64,000 nt of DNA from Rhodocytophaga aerolata (GTDB taxonomy: Bacteria > Bacteroidota > Bacteroidia > Cytophagales > 172606-1): assembly GCF_030503435.1 (NCBI RefSeq), contig NZ_JAUKPO010000003.1, positions 124,001-188,000 of the forward strand. The letters run 5' to 3'. Position 1 is the stretch's first letter. The number at the start of each line of letters is the position of its first letter. Under the pieces are notes generated by a model. It was given only the letters and a program-made list of their open reading frames with translations, was not told where the DNA came from and made no database searches. Both the position numbers and the translations under genes were made by a program. This document shows positions 27,311 through 36,767 of this stretch, piece by piece.

Positions 27311-28420
27311 ATGAATGTTTTGTCGAAAGAACCAAAAAGCGCTAAACAGGCTAGAAAGCCTAAGTCAAAGACCCGTGAGTGGATAGATGCCGTTGTATTC
27401 GCTGTGGTGGCTGCTACCCTTATCCGATGGTTAATTATGGAAGCTTTTACTATTCCTACCCCATCTATGGAAAAGTCGTTGCTGGTAGGCGATTTCCTGT
27501 TTGTGAGTAAAATTCATTATGGTGCACGTACACCTAAAACGCCTCTCCAGGTACCACTTACTCACCAGAAGATCTGGGGAACAGAGATTCCTTCTTATCT
27601 CGACTGGATACAACTGCCGCAGTACCGGCTTCCAGGGCTCTCTAAAGTAAAAAACAACGATGTAGTCGTGTTCAACTTTCCACCCCGGGAACCCGGCCAG
27701 GCGGAGGCTTATCCTACAGATCTAAAAACTAACTATATTAAACGTGCCGTAGGAATTCCAGGTGATAAAATTGAGGTGCGCGACCTGCAGGTATATGTGA
27801 ATGATAAACCTGCGGAAAATCCTGAGAAAATGCAGTTCCGCTATTTTTTAGTGACCGATAATTCAGTTAACGACCGGATTTTTAACAAGTATGATATTAC
27901 AGAATATCAAGCGGTACAAGGCGGGTATATTGTACTAACTACTCCGGAAACAGCAAAAGTGATAAAGGAATTAAGTTTTGTTAAGGAAATGATTTTAACG
28001 AAACGTAACCCAAATGAAGGAGACCCAAGGGTGTTCCCTAATTCATCTAAATTCGACTGGAACGAAGATTTTTTTGGACCCTTGATTGTACCTAAGGAAG
28101 GCATGACTGTTAAAATGGATTCTAACAATATTCTCTTATATGAAGAACTCATCCGGCAATATGAAAGCAATGAAAATGTAAAAGTACAGGAAGATCAATT
28201 GTACATTGATAATAAACTTGTTACCAATTATACATTTAAGCAAAATTATTATTTTATGATGGGTGATAACCGTCATAACTCATTGGATTCGCGTTTCTGG
28301 GGTTTTGTACCCGAAGATCATATTGTAGGCAAAGCATTTATTATCTGGCTGTCAGTAGATCCCAATGCAGGAATGTTAGAAAAAATCCGCTGGAACCGAT
28401 TATTCAGGCTCATACATTAA
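27311..28420 (+). CDS. lepB: Signal peptidase I (LepB)
   Basis: An inner-membrane serine protease (369 residues) that removes Sec signal peptides. One N-terminal membrane helix (about 23-42) precedes the catalytic Ser in FTIPTPSMEKSLLVGD near residue 52. The general-base Lys is in NYIKRAVGIPGDKIEV near residue 142, and the conserved MGDNRHNSLDSRFWG is near residue 320. A long insert between the Lys box and the GDN box (about 150-310) makes it larger than proteobacterial LepB, which is common in this phylum. It ends the parA-parB-DUF5683-dapB-lepB series and is followed by a terminator. Confidence 0.96.
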   Translation: MNVLSKEPKSAKQARKPKSKTREWIDAVVFAVVAATLIRWLIMEAFTIPTPSMEKSLLVGDFLFVSKIHYGARTPKTPLQVPLTHQKIWGTEIPSYLDWIQLPQYRLPGLSKVKNNDVVVFNFPPREPGQAEAYPTDLKTNYIKRAVGIPGDKIEVRDLQVYVNDKPAENPEKMQFRYFLVTDNSVNDRIFNKYDITEYQAVQGGYIVLTTPETAKVIKELSFVKEMILTKRNPNEGDPRVFPNSSKFDWNEDFFGPLIVPKEGMTVKMDSNNILLYEELIRQYESNENVKVQEDQLYIDNKLVTNYTFKQNYYFMMGDNRHNSLDSRFWGFVPEDHIVGKAFIIWLSVDPNAGMLEKIRWNRLFRLIH

Positions 28421-28440
28421 TAATACATGTAATTATCATA

Positions 28441-28471
28441 CAAAAGCCCTTCCGGAAAGAAGGGCTTTTGT
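28441..28471 (+). terminator. Terminator after lepB
   Basis: Perfect 12-bp arms (28441-28452, 28459-28470) with a 6-base loop. TTTTG lies at the right base of the stem. It closes the rightward parA-lepB unit. Confidence 0.88.
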
Positions 28472-28483
28472 ATTTACCTAACT

Positions 28484-28573
28484 TTAGGTAGTGAGAAAAC
28501 TCAGCAGTGAAAGAGACAACAGAAGCAATACTGCATAAAAGATATGCTCTTTGTAGGAAGTTAGTAATTTCAT
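28484..28573 (-). CDS. Possible 29-residue single-pass membrane peptide
   Basis: A tiny ATG-initiated frame between the lepB terminator and the NarL-type regulator. It encodes a short polar N-terminus followed by a hydrophobic stretch of about 18 residues rich in Leu and Ser, which could form one membrane helix. There is no clear ribosome-binding site or promoter, and I know no family for it. It may be chance. Conservation of the frame in relatives would be needed to believe it. Confidence 0.22.
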   Translation of the reverse strand: MKLLTSYKEHIFYAVLLLLSLSLLSFLTT

Positions 28574-28659
28574 TGGTAACACACTAAATTAAAAGTAGAA
28601 CAAATTAAAATTAACAATTTTCATCAGGCAACTAGCCTAAAGGAGTAACTAGCTATGCG

Positions 28660-29322
28660 TCAAGGCTTCAACTTGATAATTCCACGTTGAATGCCATAAT
28701 TTACTAAACCCATAATATTCTTCACTTTCACCTTTTTTAACATATTTTTTCTATGCGTCTCTACTGTCTTCGGACTGATAACTAGTTTGTCGGCTATCTG
28801 TGGTGTAGAGTAACCCTGAGCAATCAAATGCAGTATTTCTATTTCACGGCTAGTCAGGCTATGAAACTGTGCATCCAGGTTAGCTGTGGTATGGTTATTT
28901 TCAGGAGGATGTAATTTGTTTGCTATCTGTTTAATATTGTTGGCAGGGGTCTGTTGTATCGCTTTAAGAATAGCCTGATGCAACGTATGCTTATCGGCTG
29001 TTTTCAATACATAGCCTGAAGCACCAGCGTTGGTCATTTTTTCAACTATAGTAGCATTATCCTCCATTGTAAGTGCTACAATCTGTATATGGGGATATGT
29101 TTTCTTTATGTGACGAGAAGTTTCTATTCCATCCATACCTGGCATATGCACATCTAACAAAGCTAGGTCGCAAGGCTCTTTTTGTAATAGTTGTAATACC
29201 TCTCTTCCATTATTTGCTATGCCCACGACCTCTATCCCAGGTATAGAATTTAATAGCATGGCTATACCTTCAGCAAACAAAGGGTGGTCATCAGCTAATA
29301 CAATCTTAACAGAATTAGCCAT
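28660..29322 (-). CDS. NarL/FixJ-family response regulator
   Basis: A 220-residue two-component regulator. The receiver domain (about 5-125) has the acidic pair LADDHP and phospho-acceptor Asp57 in LALLDVHMPGMDG. The LuxR-type helix-turn-helix is near residues 150-215 (SLTSREIEILHLIAQGYSTP, SPKTVETHRKNMLKKV). The frame extends upstream to a TTG at 29391, but the ATG at 29322 gives the standard receiver start. No histidine kinase gene is adjacent, so its partner is encoded elsewhere. Monocistronic. Confidence 0.93.
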   Translation of the reverse strand: MANSVKIVLADDHPLFAEGIAMLLNSIPGIEVVGIANNGREVLQLLQKEPCDLALLDVHMPGMDGIETSRHIKKTYPHIQIVALTMEDNATIVEKMTNAGASGYVLKTADKHTLHQAILKAIQQTPANNIKQIANKLHPPENNHTTANLDAQFHSLTSREIEILHLIAQGYSTPQIADKLVISPKTVETHRKNMLKKVKVKNIMGLVNYGIQRGIIKLKP

Positions 29323-29531
29323 TAATTTTAAAATCCAAGTCTGAACATACGCTTGAGTGTGTAAATATGATAAAAAAAGGTTAATAGTCAACCTTATTTT
29401 CTGGAATTGGAATACTTATTTTGATAAGACATGATAAGTATATTATAAAAAATAAATAAGATCACAGTAAAAAAGTTATTGGAAGATTTTTAGTTATTTG
29501 TCCAATAGTAGGTATTGATAGAAATAGCTTA

Positions 29532-29596
29532 TATACTCACAGACACTATGAGAGCCAGGCAGATAATTCCTGGCTCTCATAGTGTCTGTGAGTATA
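29532..29596. repeat. 28-bp perfect inverted repeat next to the DUF4136 gene
   Basis: Arms 29532-29559 and 29569-29596 are perfectly complementary, with a 9-base loop. The right arm ends one base before the stop codon of the leftward DUF4136 gene, so on that transcript it forms a very stable hairpin. A clear T tract is absent on both sides. It may act as a terminator or as an mRNA 3'-end stabiliser. Confidence 0.75.
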
Positions 29597-29597
29597 G

Positions 29598-30185
29598 TTA
29601 ATTATTGGTATTGCGTTCGTTTACTAAAAATCCGTCAGCAAAAAAACCATATTTATCGAAGATAGACCGTACAGCTCTGCGCAGGTATCTCTCATTATTT
29701 AATGCTCTTTCATCAAATACACCTGAAGCATAGCCTTGCCATACAGTAATATCACGTTTTGTATCCACCAACTGTATTAATAAAGTACCTTCTCTCAACT
29801 GATATTTCACAGGGTCGTATCCTTCTTCTTCCGTTAGCTCTTCTTTGGGTATCCAGTTATCTTTATTTACTTCCGGCTGATTGTATCCTTGAAATTTAAA
29901 ATCTTTGTAATAAATTTTATGGAACACTAGCAGGCTTGGTTTTTTCTGGGTCATTTTATATCCATGTAACTCGAGCCTGTTTCTTATTTCCTTTTCTATA
30001 ATAGGATTACTCATACTGGAATCTCCGTCTACCTGCATATTAGAAGCCATGCAAAAAGATTTGTATTTCTTAAAATCCGCACGGAAACTATAATCCGATT
30101 CCACTAAGTAACGGTCACGTCGCATACATGCGGAAAACACCGTAAAAGTCAATAAGATAATTAAAAATGTCAAAGTGGTTTTCAT
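29598..30185 (-). CDS. DUF4136-type lipoprotein
   Basis: A 195-residue protein with a lipoprotein signal ending in FSAC (Cys20). The mature part reads like the DUF4136 family: an early YSFRADFKKYKSFCMA strand, PIIEKEIRNRLELHGYKMT, then GTLLIQLVDTKRDITVWQGYASGV and a C-terminal helix with AVRSIFDKYG. The family is envelope-located and of unknown function. The stop codon is followed after one base by the 28-bp inverted repeat. Monocistronic. Confidence 0.82.
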   Translation of the reverse strand: MKTTLTFLIILLTFTVFSACMRRDRYLVESDYSFRADFKKYKSFCMASNMQVDGDSSMSNPIIEKEIRNRLELHGYKMTQKKPSLLVFHKIYYKDFKFQGYNQPEVNKDNWIPKEELTEEEGYDPVKYQLREGTLLIQLVDTKRDITVWQGYASGVFDERALNNERYLRRAVRSIFDKYGFFADGFLVNERNTNN

Positions 30186-30713
30186 ATTACTATTGTGTCA
30201 GTTTGTTCCATTTTAATCACATAATATAATAAGATAAATCATCATTTGAAATTATCTTCAAATAATTATATGCGATAAGTGCCTCACCAGCAAATATTCT
30301 AGAGCTCTATACATAACCTGCCAAACAAAAAATAGTTTTATTAATATCCGATAATTTGGCTGCAGTGGAATGCGCCTCGCCAATGTATTTATAACCTAAA
30401 CACCAGAAGGTATGCATGTGACAGGAAAATTTTTACACTTTTGATTTATGGGATAGGGGCCTTTTGGCCGGTCATTTTACTTGGCTCAAGTGTTCTACTC
30501 TATACAGTATAATTAGCTACGCCATCCGGAACTCTACGCTGCAAGACCCTTTGCCTGGAATTGAATATTGTTACGGTTAAAACATTCTACGGTTTTACCA
30601 ACACTTGGCAAGTTTACTACCATCTACTAATATACAAACAAACTGAGCTTGGTCTATAGTAACCTGCAAATTATTTAAGCTTAGCGACTGTATACCAGGA
30701 CATAACTATTTGT
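30186..30713. other. Intergenic region, nothing recognised
   Basis: About 530 bases between two leftward genes. It contains only short frames and no clear repeat, hairpin or promoter. It is less AT-rich in its right half, which could indicate decayed coding sequence, but I see no recognisable remnant. Confidence 0.4.
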
Positions 30714-31652
30714 TTACGTTACGGCAAAGGTGCGGGCTAAGAAACGGGAAACAGGAAGTAAAGCTAGAATAAATAAGGCATATACCCACCCGGCAAATCC
30801 TGCAGCCAACGCAGCATCCATCACGATAAGCGCAATGATACCTGCTTTCACCGCCTTGCCAATATTTTGAGGTTTCCGGTCCTGCGATGCTTTATATAAA
30901 GGCGGAAATATAAGAAAAGCAAATAAAATTAAAAAAGGTACTACTTGCCAAAAAGTAGTTTTGCTTTGAGTGGTAAGAATAATAATACTTCCAATTACAA
31001 TAGTATATAAAGCAAAAGCCAGATACAGCGCACCGCTATTTCCACCATGCACTTCTCCCCGGCTAATGGTGGTAATGGCGGCAATGTAAATAATAGGAAT
31101 AAACGCAATAAACCAGTACTGCTCTACTGCCCCAAACGTAGCACTTACGCCCAGCAGCAAATTACCACCTCTGCACGCTCCCATATTGATTGGCCCGAGA
31201 ATGGCATGATGTTTACCAAATTTATTATATGACAGAGCTAAAATAGCTATAGCAATGGCTATAGTACCACTTGTTACTGATACAACAAAGGCGGCCGCAA
31301 TGCCTATAAGCAACAATATACTTCCTAAACTAATTGCACCAGTAAGGGTGGCACGGCCGCTAGGGATAGGCCTTTCCGGGCGTTCTATGGCATCCAAGCC
31401 TGCATCAAATACATCATTAAAAACTACGCCTCCTCCATATAAGCCTATGGTAGAAAAAGCCAGCAAAAGCAAATCTCTGTAATCAGCAGAAGCTTGTATA
31501 CCATACGTGTACGCTATTTTAGTGAGGTCTAAGCCTTTTCTTTCTACATCCAGTGTTATACCGGATTGCACGGCTACTGCAAAGCCTGCCATAATATCAG
31601 CAATGGCAGTAATAATATTGGCAGGCCGCATTAATTGTAAATATGCTTTCAT
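30714..31652 (-). CDS. UbiA-family prenyltransferase, EboC-like
   Basis: A 312-residue integral membrane protein with about eight to nine helices. The first Asp-rich motif is in NDVFDAGLDAIERPERPIPS near residue 85, matching the UbiA pattern NDxxDxxxD with the following ERP-RPI(P)SG. The N-terminal YLQLMRPANIITA and GLYGGGVVFNDVFD phrases are like EboC, the prenyltransferase-like member of the ebo cluster described for scytonemin precursor and other metabolite transport. None of the other ebo genes is seen nearby. A menaquinone or haem prenyltransferase is less likely given these motifs. Confidence 0.8.
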   Translation of the reverse strand: MKAYLQLMRPANIITAIADIMAGFAVAVQSGITLDVERKGLDLTKIAYTYGIQASADYRDLLLLAFSTIGLYGGGVVFNDVFDAGLDAIERPERPIPSGRATLTGAISLGSILLLIGIAAAFVVSVTSGTIAIAIAILALSYNKFGKHHAILGPINMGACRGGNLLLGVSATFGAVEQYWFIAFIPIIYIAAITTISRGEVHGGNSGALYLAFALYTIVIGSIIILTTQSKTTFWQVVPFLILFAFLIFPPLYKASQDRKPQNIGKAVKAGIIALIVMDAALAAGFAGWVYALFILALLPVSRFLARTFAVT

Positions 31653-31763
31653 TCAAAACTGGGAATAGGTTATAGTTAGAAGGCAAAAAATTATGTTTTA
31701 CATAAAGAGTAACTTAAAAAATTAAGCCAGTAAAGCCACTGTATTTCTGCACTATTCGTGTAT

Positions 31764-34082
31764 TTATAAAATATCTTCATCTTCTGCTAAACTGTCTAAC
31801 TTTGGCCGGATGTATTGGCTAGCCGAATCTTTTATTAATATAGCTTTCTGATACCGGTTGCAGTCTAAGGTCACAGATAACTTAGCGGGTTTTTTGAAAG
31901 TACCTTTTTTCACTGATAAAGTAGTGTCTGCATACACCTTATCCATGAATTTGCCCCAGTAAGGTAGCGCTGTACGGGAACCCAGCCCTTCTGCATCTCT
32001 GAAATGAATACTCATATCATCTCCGCCTACCCATACACCAGCCGCCAGATCTCTGGTAACACCTATGAACCATCCATCAGCATACCGCTGACTTGTGCCT
32101 GTTTTGGCGCCTACTTCATTATTGCGGGTAGCGTCGTATTGATATAAGCCCATGGATGTGCCCCCTCTTTCCTGTAAAGAGCCTTTTAACATATGTAGCA
32201 TCAGATACGCTTTTTCTTCGCTTAATACTTCTTTGGTTTCTACTGAAAATTCTTCAACTACATTTCCATTGCGGTCTTCTATACGGGTAATGTAGATAGG
32301 TTTAGTCCACACACCCTGGTTAACAAAGGTACTGTAAGCTCCCACCATCTCGTATACAGAAACAGCCTCTGTCCCTAACCCTATTGAAGGCCATGGGCGT
32401 ATGGAACTAGTAATCCCTAGCTGCCGTATGTAATCAATGACAGTAGTTACACCCATCTGCTTGATTAGGTAAGCCGGAACGGTATTTTTCGATTGAGCCA
32501 TTGCTTCCCGTAAGGTTAATAAACTGTCGCTATACGTCCGGCTATAGTTTCTGGCCATCCAGTTACCAAATTCCGGAAAAACAGGAGAAATATCCAGAAA
32601 CTGATCGCAGGGTGCATAGCCGGCATGGTCTATAGCTGCTGCATAAATGAAAGGTTTAAATACCGAACCGGGTTGCCGTCTGCCTTGCTTTACATGGTCA
32701 TATTGAAAATGCTTATAATTAATACCGCCTACCCAAACTTTTACATGGCCGGTATTAGGGTCCATAGCCATCATTCCTGTATGTAAAAAATGCTTATAGT
32801 ATCTGATAGAATCCATTGGACTCATAACTGTATCTATTTCTCCTTCCCATGAAAAAACACGCATAGGCACAGGTGTACGCATCACAATATCTACAGAGTC
32901 GGGGTGCTCAGTATACTTTTCCTGTAAGGCTTTATATCTGGAAGAACGTGCGGCGGTTCTCTCTATATAGCCCTCTATTTCCTGCATATTTTTGTTCACC
33001 CACGGATTACGGCCTTTCCAATGCTCAAAAAATTTTTTCTGTAATAGTTGCATGTGCTCCTGAAGAACCTCCTCTGCATACTGCTGCATCCGGTAATCAA
33101 TAGTGGTATGGATTTTTAATCCATCAGCAAACAGGTCTTTGTCATGTTCCTTGGCCCATTTAAGTAGTTCGTTCATGATGTACCCTCTGAAATAGGTGGC
33201 TACCCCCTGGGTTTGATTTTCTACCTCATAATTTAACTTAACAGAGCTATGAATAAAAGCGGTATATTGAGTATGAGGCAGATACCCATATTTTTCCATT
33301 TTACTTAGCACTATATTTCTCCGGTTACGTGCATTGGCTGGATAATTTACAGGATTGAAAATTACCGGATTATTAAGCATACCGATTAAAAGAGCCGCCT
33401 CAGGTACACTCAGCTCACTAGGTGTTTTTTTGAAAAATGTTTTGGCAGCCGACCTTATTCCATAGGCATTGCTGCCAAAATCTACTGTGTTGAGATACAG
33501 CGTTATAATTTCTTTTTTGGTATAGTTTTCTTCCAGATTAATGGCGGTTATCCATTCTTTTGTTTTAATAATAAGAGTATTTACTAAGGGAACTCTGTCA
33601 AGCAATCCGGCATTTTCTTCTTCGCGAAGTTTGTATAAGTTTTTAGCGAGCTGCTGGGTAATGGTACTGCCTCCGCCTTCATCCTCTTGAAGCAATAAAA
33701 TAGATTTAAACAACACTCGCCCTAAACTGCGAAAATCCACGCCGGAGTGCTTCTCAAAGCGGGCATCTTCTGTTGCAATCAAGGCATTAATTACATTTGA
33801 CGATATTTCTTCATAGGCAACAGGCGTGCGGTTTTCCCGGAAATATTTGCCCATCAGTACCCCATCCGATGAATATACTTCAGAAGCCAAATCGTTGCGC
33901 GGATTGTCCAGTAACTTAAAACTTGGCAAAGGGCCAAATAACCCAAACAGGTCTATACTTACTGAAAAGATATAAATAGCCAGCATCAGCCATAAAGCCA
34001 TAAAGCTCAACCACATCCGTTTGATTGTTTTTTTGTAGGCCCCTTGCTGAACACGAATATAATGCCGGAGGTTTAACCGCAT
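31764..34082 (-). CDS. Penicillin-binding protein 1A (bifunctional transglycosylase/transpeptidase)
   Basis: A 772-residue class A PBP that polymerises and cross-links peptidoglycan outside the inner membrane. One N-terminal membrane helix (about 25-48) leads to the glycosyltransferase domain, with catalytic Glu in ATEDARFEKHSGVD near residue 103 and GGSTITQQLAKNLY near residue 137. The transpeptidase domain has SxxK in PGSVFKPF near residue 470, SKNT near 522 and KTGTS near 660. The order and length are normal for PBP1A. It starts at an ATG and is divergent from the exporter operon. Confidence 0.96.
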   Translation of the reverse strand: MRLNLRHYIRVQQGAYKKTIKRMWLSFMALWLMLAIYIFSVSIDLFGLFGPLPSFKLLDNPRNDLASEVYSSDGVLMGKYFRENRTPVAYEEISSNVINALIATEDARFEKHSGVDFRSLGRVLFKSILLLQEDEGGGSTITQQLAKNLYKLREEENAGLLDRVPLVNTLIIKTKEWITAINLEENYTKKEIITLYLNTVDFGSNAYGIRSAAKTFFKKTPSELSVPEAALLIGMLNNPVIFNPVNYPANARNRRNIVLSKMEKYGYLPHTQYTAFIHSSVKLNYEVENQTQGVATYFRGYIMNELLKWAKEHDKDLFADGLKIHTTIDYRMQQYAEEVLQEHMQLLQKKFFEHWKGRNPWVNKNMQEIEGYIERTAARSSRYKALQEKYTEHPDSVDIVMRTPVPMRVFSWEGEIDTVMSPMDSIRYYKHFLHTGMMAMDPNTGHVKVWVGGINYKHFQYDHVKQGRRQPGSVFKPFIYAAAIDHAGYAPCDQFLDISPVFPEFGNWMARNYSRTYSDSLLTLREAMAQSKNTVPAYLIKQMGVTTVIDYIRQLGITSSIRPWPSIGLGTEAVSVYEMVGAYSTFVNQGVWTKPIYITRIEDRNGNVVEEFSVETKEVLSEEKAYLMLHMLKGSLQERGGTSMGLYQYDATRNNEVGAKTGTSQRYADGWFIGVTRDLAAGVWVGGDDMSIHFRDAEGLGSRTALPYWGKFMDKVYADTTLSVKKGTFKKPAKLSVTLDCNRYQKAILIKDSASQYIRPKLDSLAEDEDIL

Positions 34083-34364
34083 GCTACTTTTCTTTTCTAG
34101 TGCAATTTACGCTATATCTGTTTATAAACTGCTATTTTCATACGTTCAGCTCTATGGATTCTTGTATCTGTACGTGCTTGGCAGTTAAAACCCTTTATTA
34201 AGCTGATAGGTAGTTTACTATAATGCATCTAAGTATGTGTAACTGCCACTTCCTTATTCATTTTTTACGCTTCGCTTACTTTAAATTGGTTAACCCATTG
34301 AGACATATTTCCTTTGTATAAAAGCTATTGCATCAAACGTATAGCTTTATCAGTGCATATTTCT

Positions 34365-35465
34365 ATGAAAATCCTACTCTTCCATGTAAGCATAGCCGGT
34401 TTATTGCTTTTGCAGAATTGTACAAATAAAAAGCAAACCGCTAAACCAGCATATAAACTTCTGACAGAAGCAGTATATGCTTCAGGTAATTTGTTGCCCA
34501 ACAATGAGTATAAGGTATTTGCACAAACAGATGGGGTACTGCTTAGAAAAGTAGCCGATGTAGGCGATACGGTAACTGTTGGGCAGATACTGTTTGAACT
34601 ACAAAATGATAAACAAAACATCCGGTCCAGAAATGCATTAGAACAATACCGCATTGCTCAGCGCAATGCCGTACAGACATCACCAGTGCTTCAGGAAATG
34701 GAGGCAACGTTGGCTAGTGCAAAAGCCCGCTGGCAAAACGACTCCATCAATCATATACGCTACAAAAATTTAGTGGAGGGCAAAGCGACTTCCCGGATAG
34801 ATTATGATAGGGCTACGTTAGCTTACCAGACTTCTAAAAATGAATACCTTTCCTTGATGAACCGGTATGAGAAAACCCGCACACAGTTGCAGTTAGAAGC
34901 ACAGAATGCAGAAACTCAATATAAACTCAGTGTAGAGCAGAATGCCGATTATGCCATTAAAAGCCATATCAATGGAATTATATACGAAGTATACAAAGAA
35001 ACCGGAGAGGTAGTAAAACCCACAGAGCCCATTGCCCTGCTTGGCGACCCCTCACAAGTTTACCTCAAATTAACGGTAGATGAACTGGACATTAACCGCA
35101 TAAAAAAAGGACAACAAGTATTAGTAAAAATTGACACCTATAAAAATCAGGTATTCAAAGCCAAGGTCACTAAAATTTATCCCATGCTTAACGAACGTGA
35201 CCAAAGTTTCAGGGTAGATGCCCGATTTGAGGAGGACGTACCGCGGCTCTATGCAGGGTTAACAGTGGAGGCCAATATTATTATTCAGCAAAAAGAGAAA
35301 GCCTTAACTATTCCCAAAACCTATTTAATAGGACAAGATAGTGTGATGATAGAAAAAGAAGGCGATGCTCAACTCGTGAAAATTACGAAGGGCATTGAAA
35401 ATTTTGAGTATGTGGAAATTCTATCCGGGCTTGATACAAATTCAGTGTTAGTGATGAATTATTAG
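34365..35465 (+). CDS. Periplasmic adaptor (membrane fusion) lipoprotein of MacAB-like exporter
   Basis: A 366-residue HlyD/MacA-type adaptor that bridges an inner-membrane transporter to an outer-membrane channel. The signal ends in LLLLQNC, so it is a lipoprotein. The two biotinyl-lipoyl halves are visible in VADVGDTVTVGQILFELQND near residue 65 and IKSHINGIIYEVYKETGEVV near residue 205, separated by a long coiled-coil hairpin. A beta-barrel (VYLKLTVDELDINRIKKGQQ) follows. The longest frame starts at TTG 34314, but the ATG at 34365 immediately precedes the signal peptide. The permease gene follows after 21 bases. Confidence 0.93.
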   Translation: MKILLFHVSIAGLLLLQNCTNKKQTAKPAYKLLTEAVYASGNLLPNNEYKVFAQTDGVLLRKVADVGDTVTVGQILFELQNDKQNIRSRNALEQYRIAQRNAVQTSPVLQEMEATLASAKARWQNDSINHIRYKNLVEGKATSRIDYDRATLAYQTSKNEYLSLMNRYEKTRTQLQLEAQNAETQYKLSVEQNADYAIKSHINGIIYEVYKETGEVVKPTEPIALLGDPSQVYLKLTVDELDINRIKKGQQVLVKIDTYKNQVFKAKVTKIYPMLNERDQSFRVDARFEEDVPRLYAGLTVEANIIIQQKEKALTIPKTYLIGQDSVMIEKEGDAQLVKITKGIENFEYVEILSGLDTNSVLVMNY

Positions 35466-35486
35466 TCTATTCCTCTTACAGGTCTT

Positions 35487-36746
35487 ATGAACACCTCTTT
35501 GCTATTTCAGATTGCCAAAACCCACTTACTCTCCAGGCCTAAACAGACAGTAGTAGCCGCCTTAGGTGTTACCTTTGGTATTTCTATGTTCATATTTATG
35601 GTCAGTTTTATGACTGGCGTGAATAAATTATTGGAAGAAACTACCCTAACAAATACCCCTCATATCCGCATATTTAATGACATAGAAACAGACCGGCCCT
35701 CTATACTGGACGAATATTATAGGAATACTCCCATACTCACGGTAGTGCATCACCAGAAACCAAAAAAGGAAAAACAAAATCTGAAAGATGGATTCCAGAT
35801 TGTACGCACCATACAGGCAGATAACCGGGTACTGGGTATTTCGCCGCTAGCTAACTCACAGGTTTTCTATAACTATGGGTCACAGCAAATCAGCGGACTT
35901 ATTACTGGTGTAGACATTATGGCTGAAGACAAACTATTTAACATTAGGGATAAAATGATCCAAGGAAGAATAGAAAACCTGCTTTCAGCAAATAACGGAA
36001 TTATCATGGGAGCCGGCTTGGCAAGAAAACTCAATGCCCAGGAAGGCGACAAAGTAAGTATTACAACGCCGGAAGGTGTGCGGCTTTTGCTGAATATTGT
36101 AGGAATTATGCGGACAGGCATTGTACAGATAGATGATACTAAAAGCTACGCAACCCTGGCCACCGTCCAGAAGATTTTGCAGGAAGACAACCGCTACATA
36201 ACAGATATAAATATAAAGTTGAAAGATCTGAACCAGGCAAAAGGTGTGGCAGCTTCTTACCAATCTATATTTGGTTACAAAGCCGAAGACTGGGAAACAG
36301 CCAATGCTACTATTCTACTTAGTTTTACCTTGCGTAATTTTATTACTTATGCAGTGGTTTTCACCATTTTAACGGTAGCCGGCTTTGGTATATATAATAT
36401 CCTGAACATGACTATTTATGAGAAAATGAAAGATATAGCTATTTTGAAAGCTACTGGCTTCTCAGGGAAAGACATCACTAGCATATTTATGGTGCAGGCT
36501 GTTACAATAGGTATAGCAGGAGGAATGGTTGGCTTGCTCCTAGGTTTTATATTGTCGTATGCTGTATCCAAAGTGCCCTTCAAAGCAGATGCCTTTATTA
36601 ACATGGATCATTTGCCTGTTAACTTTGATCCGTATTATTATATAGTGGCTTTGCTATTTGGTATGCTTACTACTGCTTTATCTGGTTATTTACCTTCCAG
36701 AAAAGCTTCTAAGATCGATCCGGTGGAAATAATCAGGGGAAAATAG
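35487..36746 (+). CDS. ABC transporter permease, MacB/FtsX type
   Basis: The 419-residue inner-membrane subunit has a MacB/LolC-like topology: one membrane helix near 23-45, a large periplasmic domain (about 50-280), then three helices near 285-310, 335-360 and 380-405. The FtsX signature region NILNMTIYEKMKDIAILKATGFSGKDI near residue 300 and the C-terminal GYLPSRKASKIDPVEIIRGK are clear. MacB itself fuses permease and ATPase, whereas here the ATPase is a separate gene 21 bases downstream. Likely exports a lipid, peptide or antibiotic with the preceding adaptor. Confidence 0.94.
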   Translation: MNTSLLFQIAKTHLLSRPKQTVVAALGVTFGISMFIFMVSFMTGVNKLLEETTLTNTPHIRIFNDIETDRPSILDEYYRNTPILTVVHHQKPKKEKQNLKDGFQIVRTIQADNRVLGISPLANSQVFYNYGSQQISGLITGVDIMAEDKLFNIRDKMIQGRIENLLSANNGIIMGAGLARKLNAQEGDKVSITTPEGVRLLLNIVGIMRTGIVQIDDTKSYATLATVQKILQEDNRYITDINIKLKDLNQAKGVAASYQSIFGYKAEDWETANATILLSFTLRNFITYAVVFTILTVAGFGIYNILNMTIYEKMKDIAILKATGFSGKDITSIFMVQAVTIGIAGGMVGLLLGFILSYAVSKVPFKADAFINMDHLPVNFDPYYYIVALLFGMLTTALSGYLPSRKASKIDPVEIIRGK

Positions 36747-36767
36747 AGTCAACAAACTTTACAGATT

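Noticed and set aside
28622-28637. 15-base match to a spacer near 5210 (CATCAGGCAACTAGC)
   Set aside because: A match of this length is expected by chance in a window of this size, and the flanks differ.
31047-31482. Open frames on the plus strand opposite the EboC-like gene
   Set aside because: No homology signals, and the minus-strand protein is clearly real; these are shadows.
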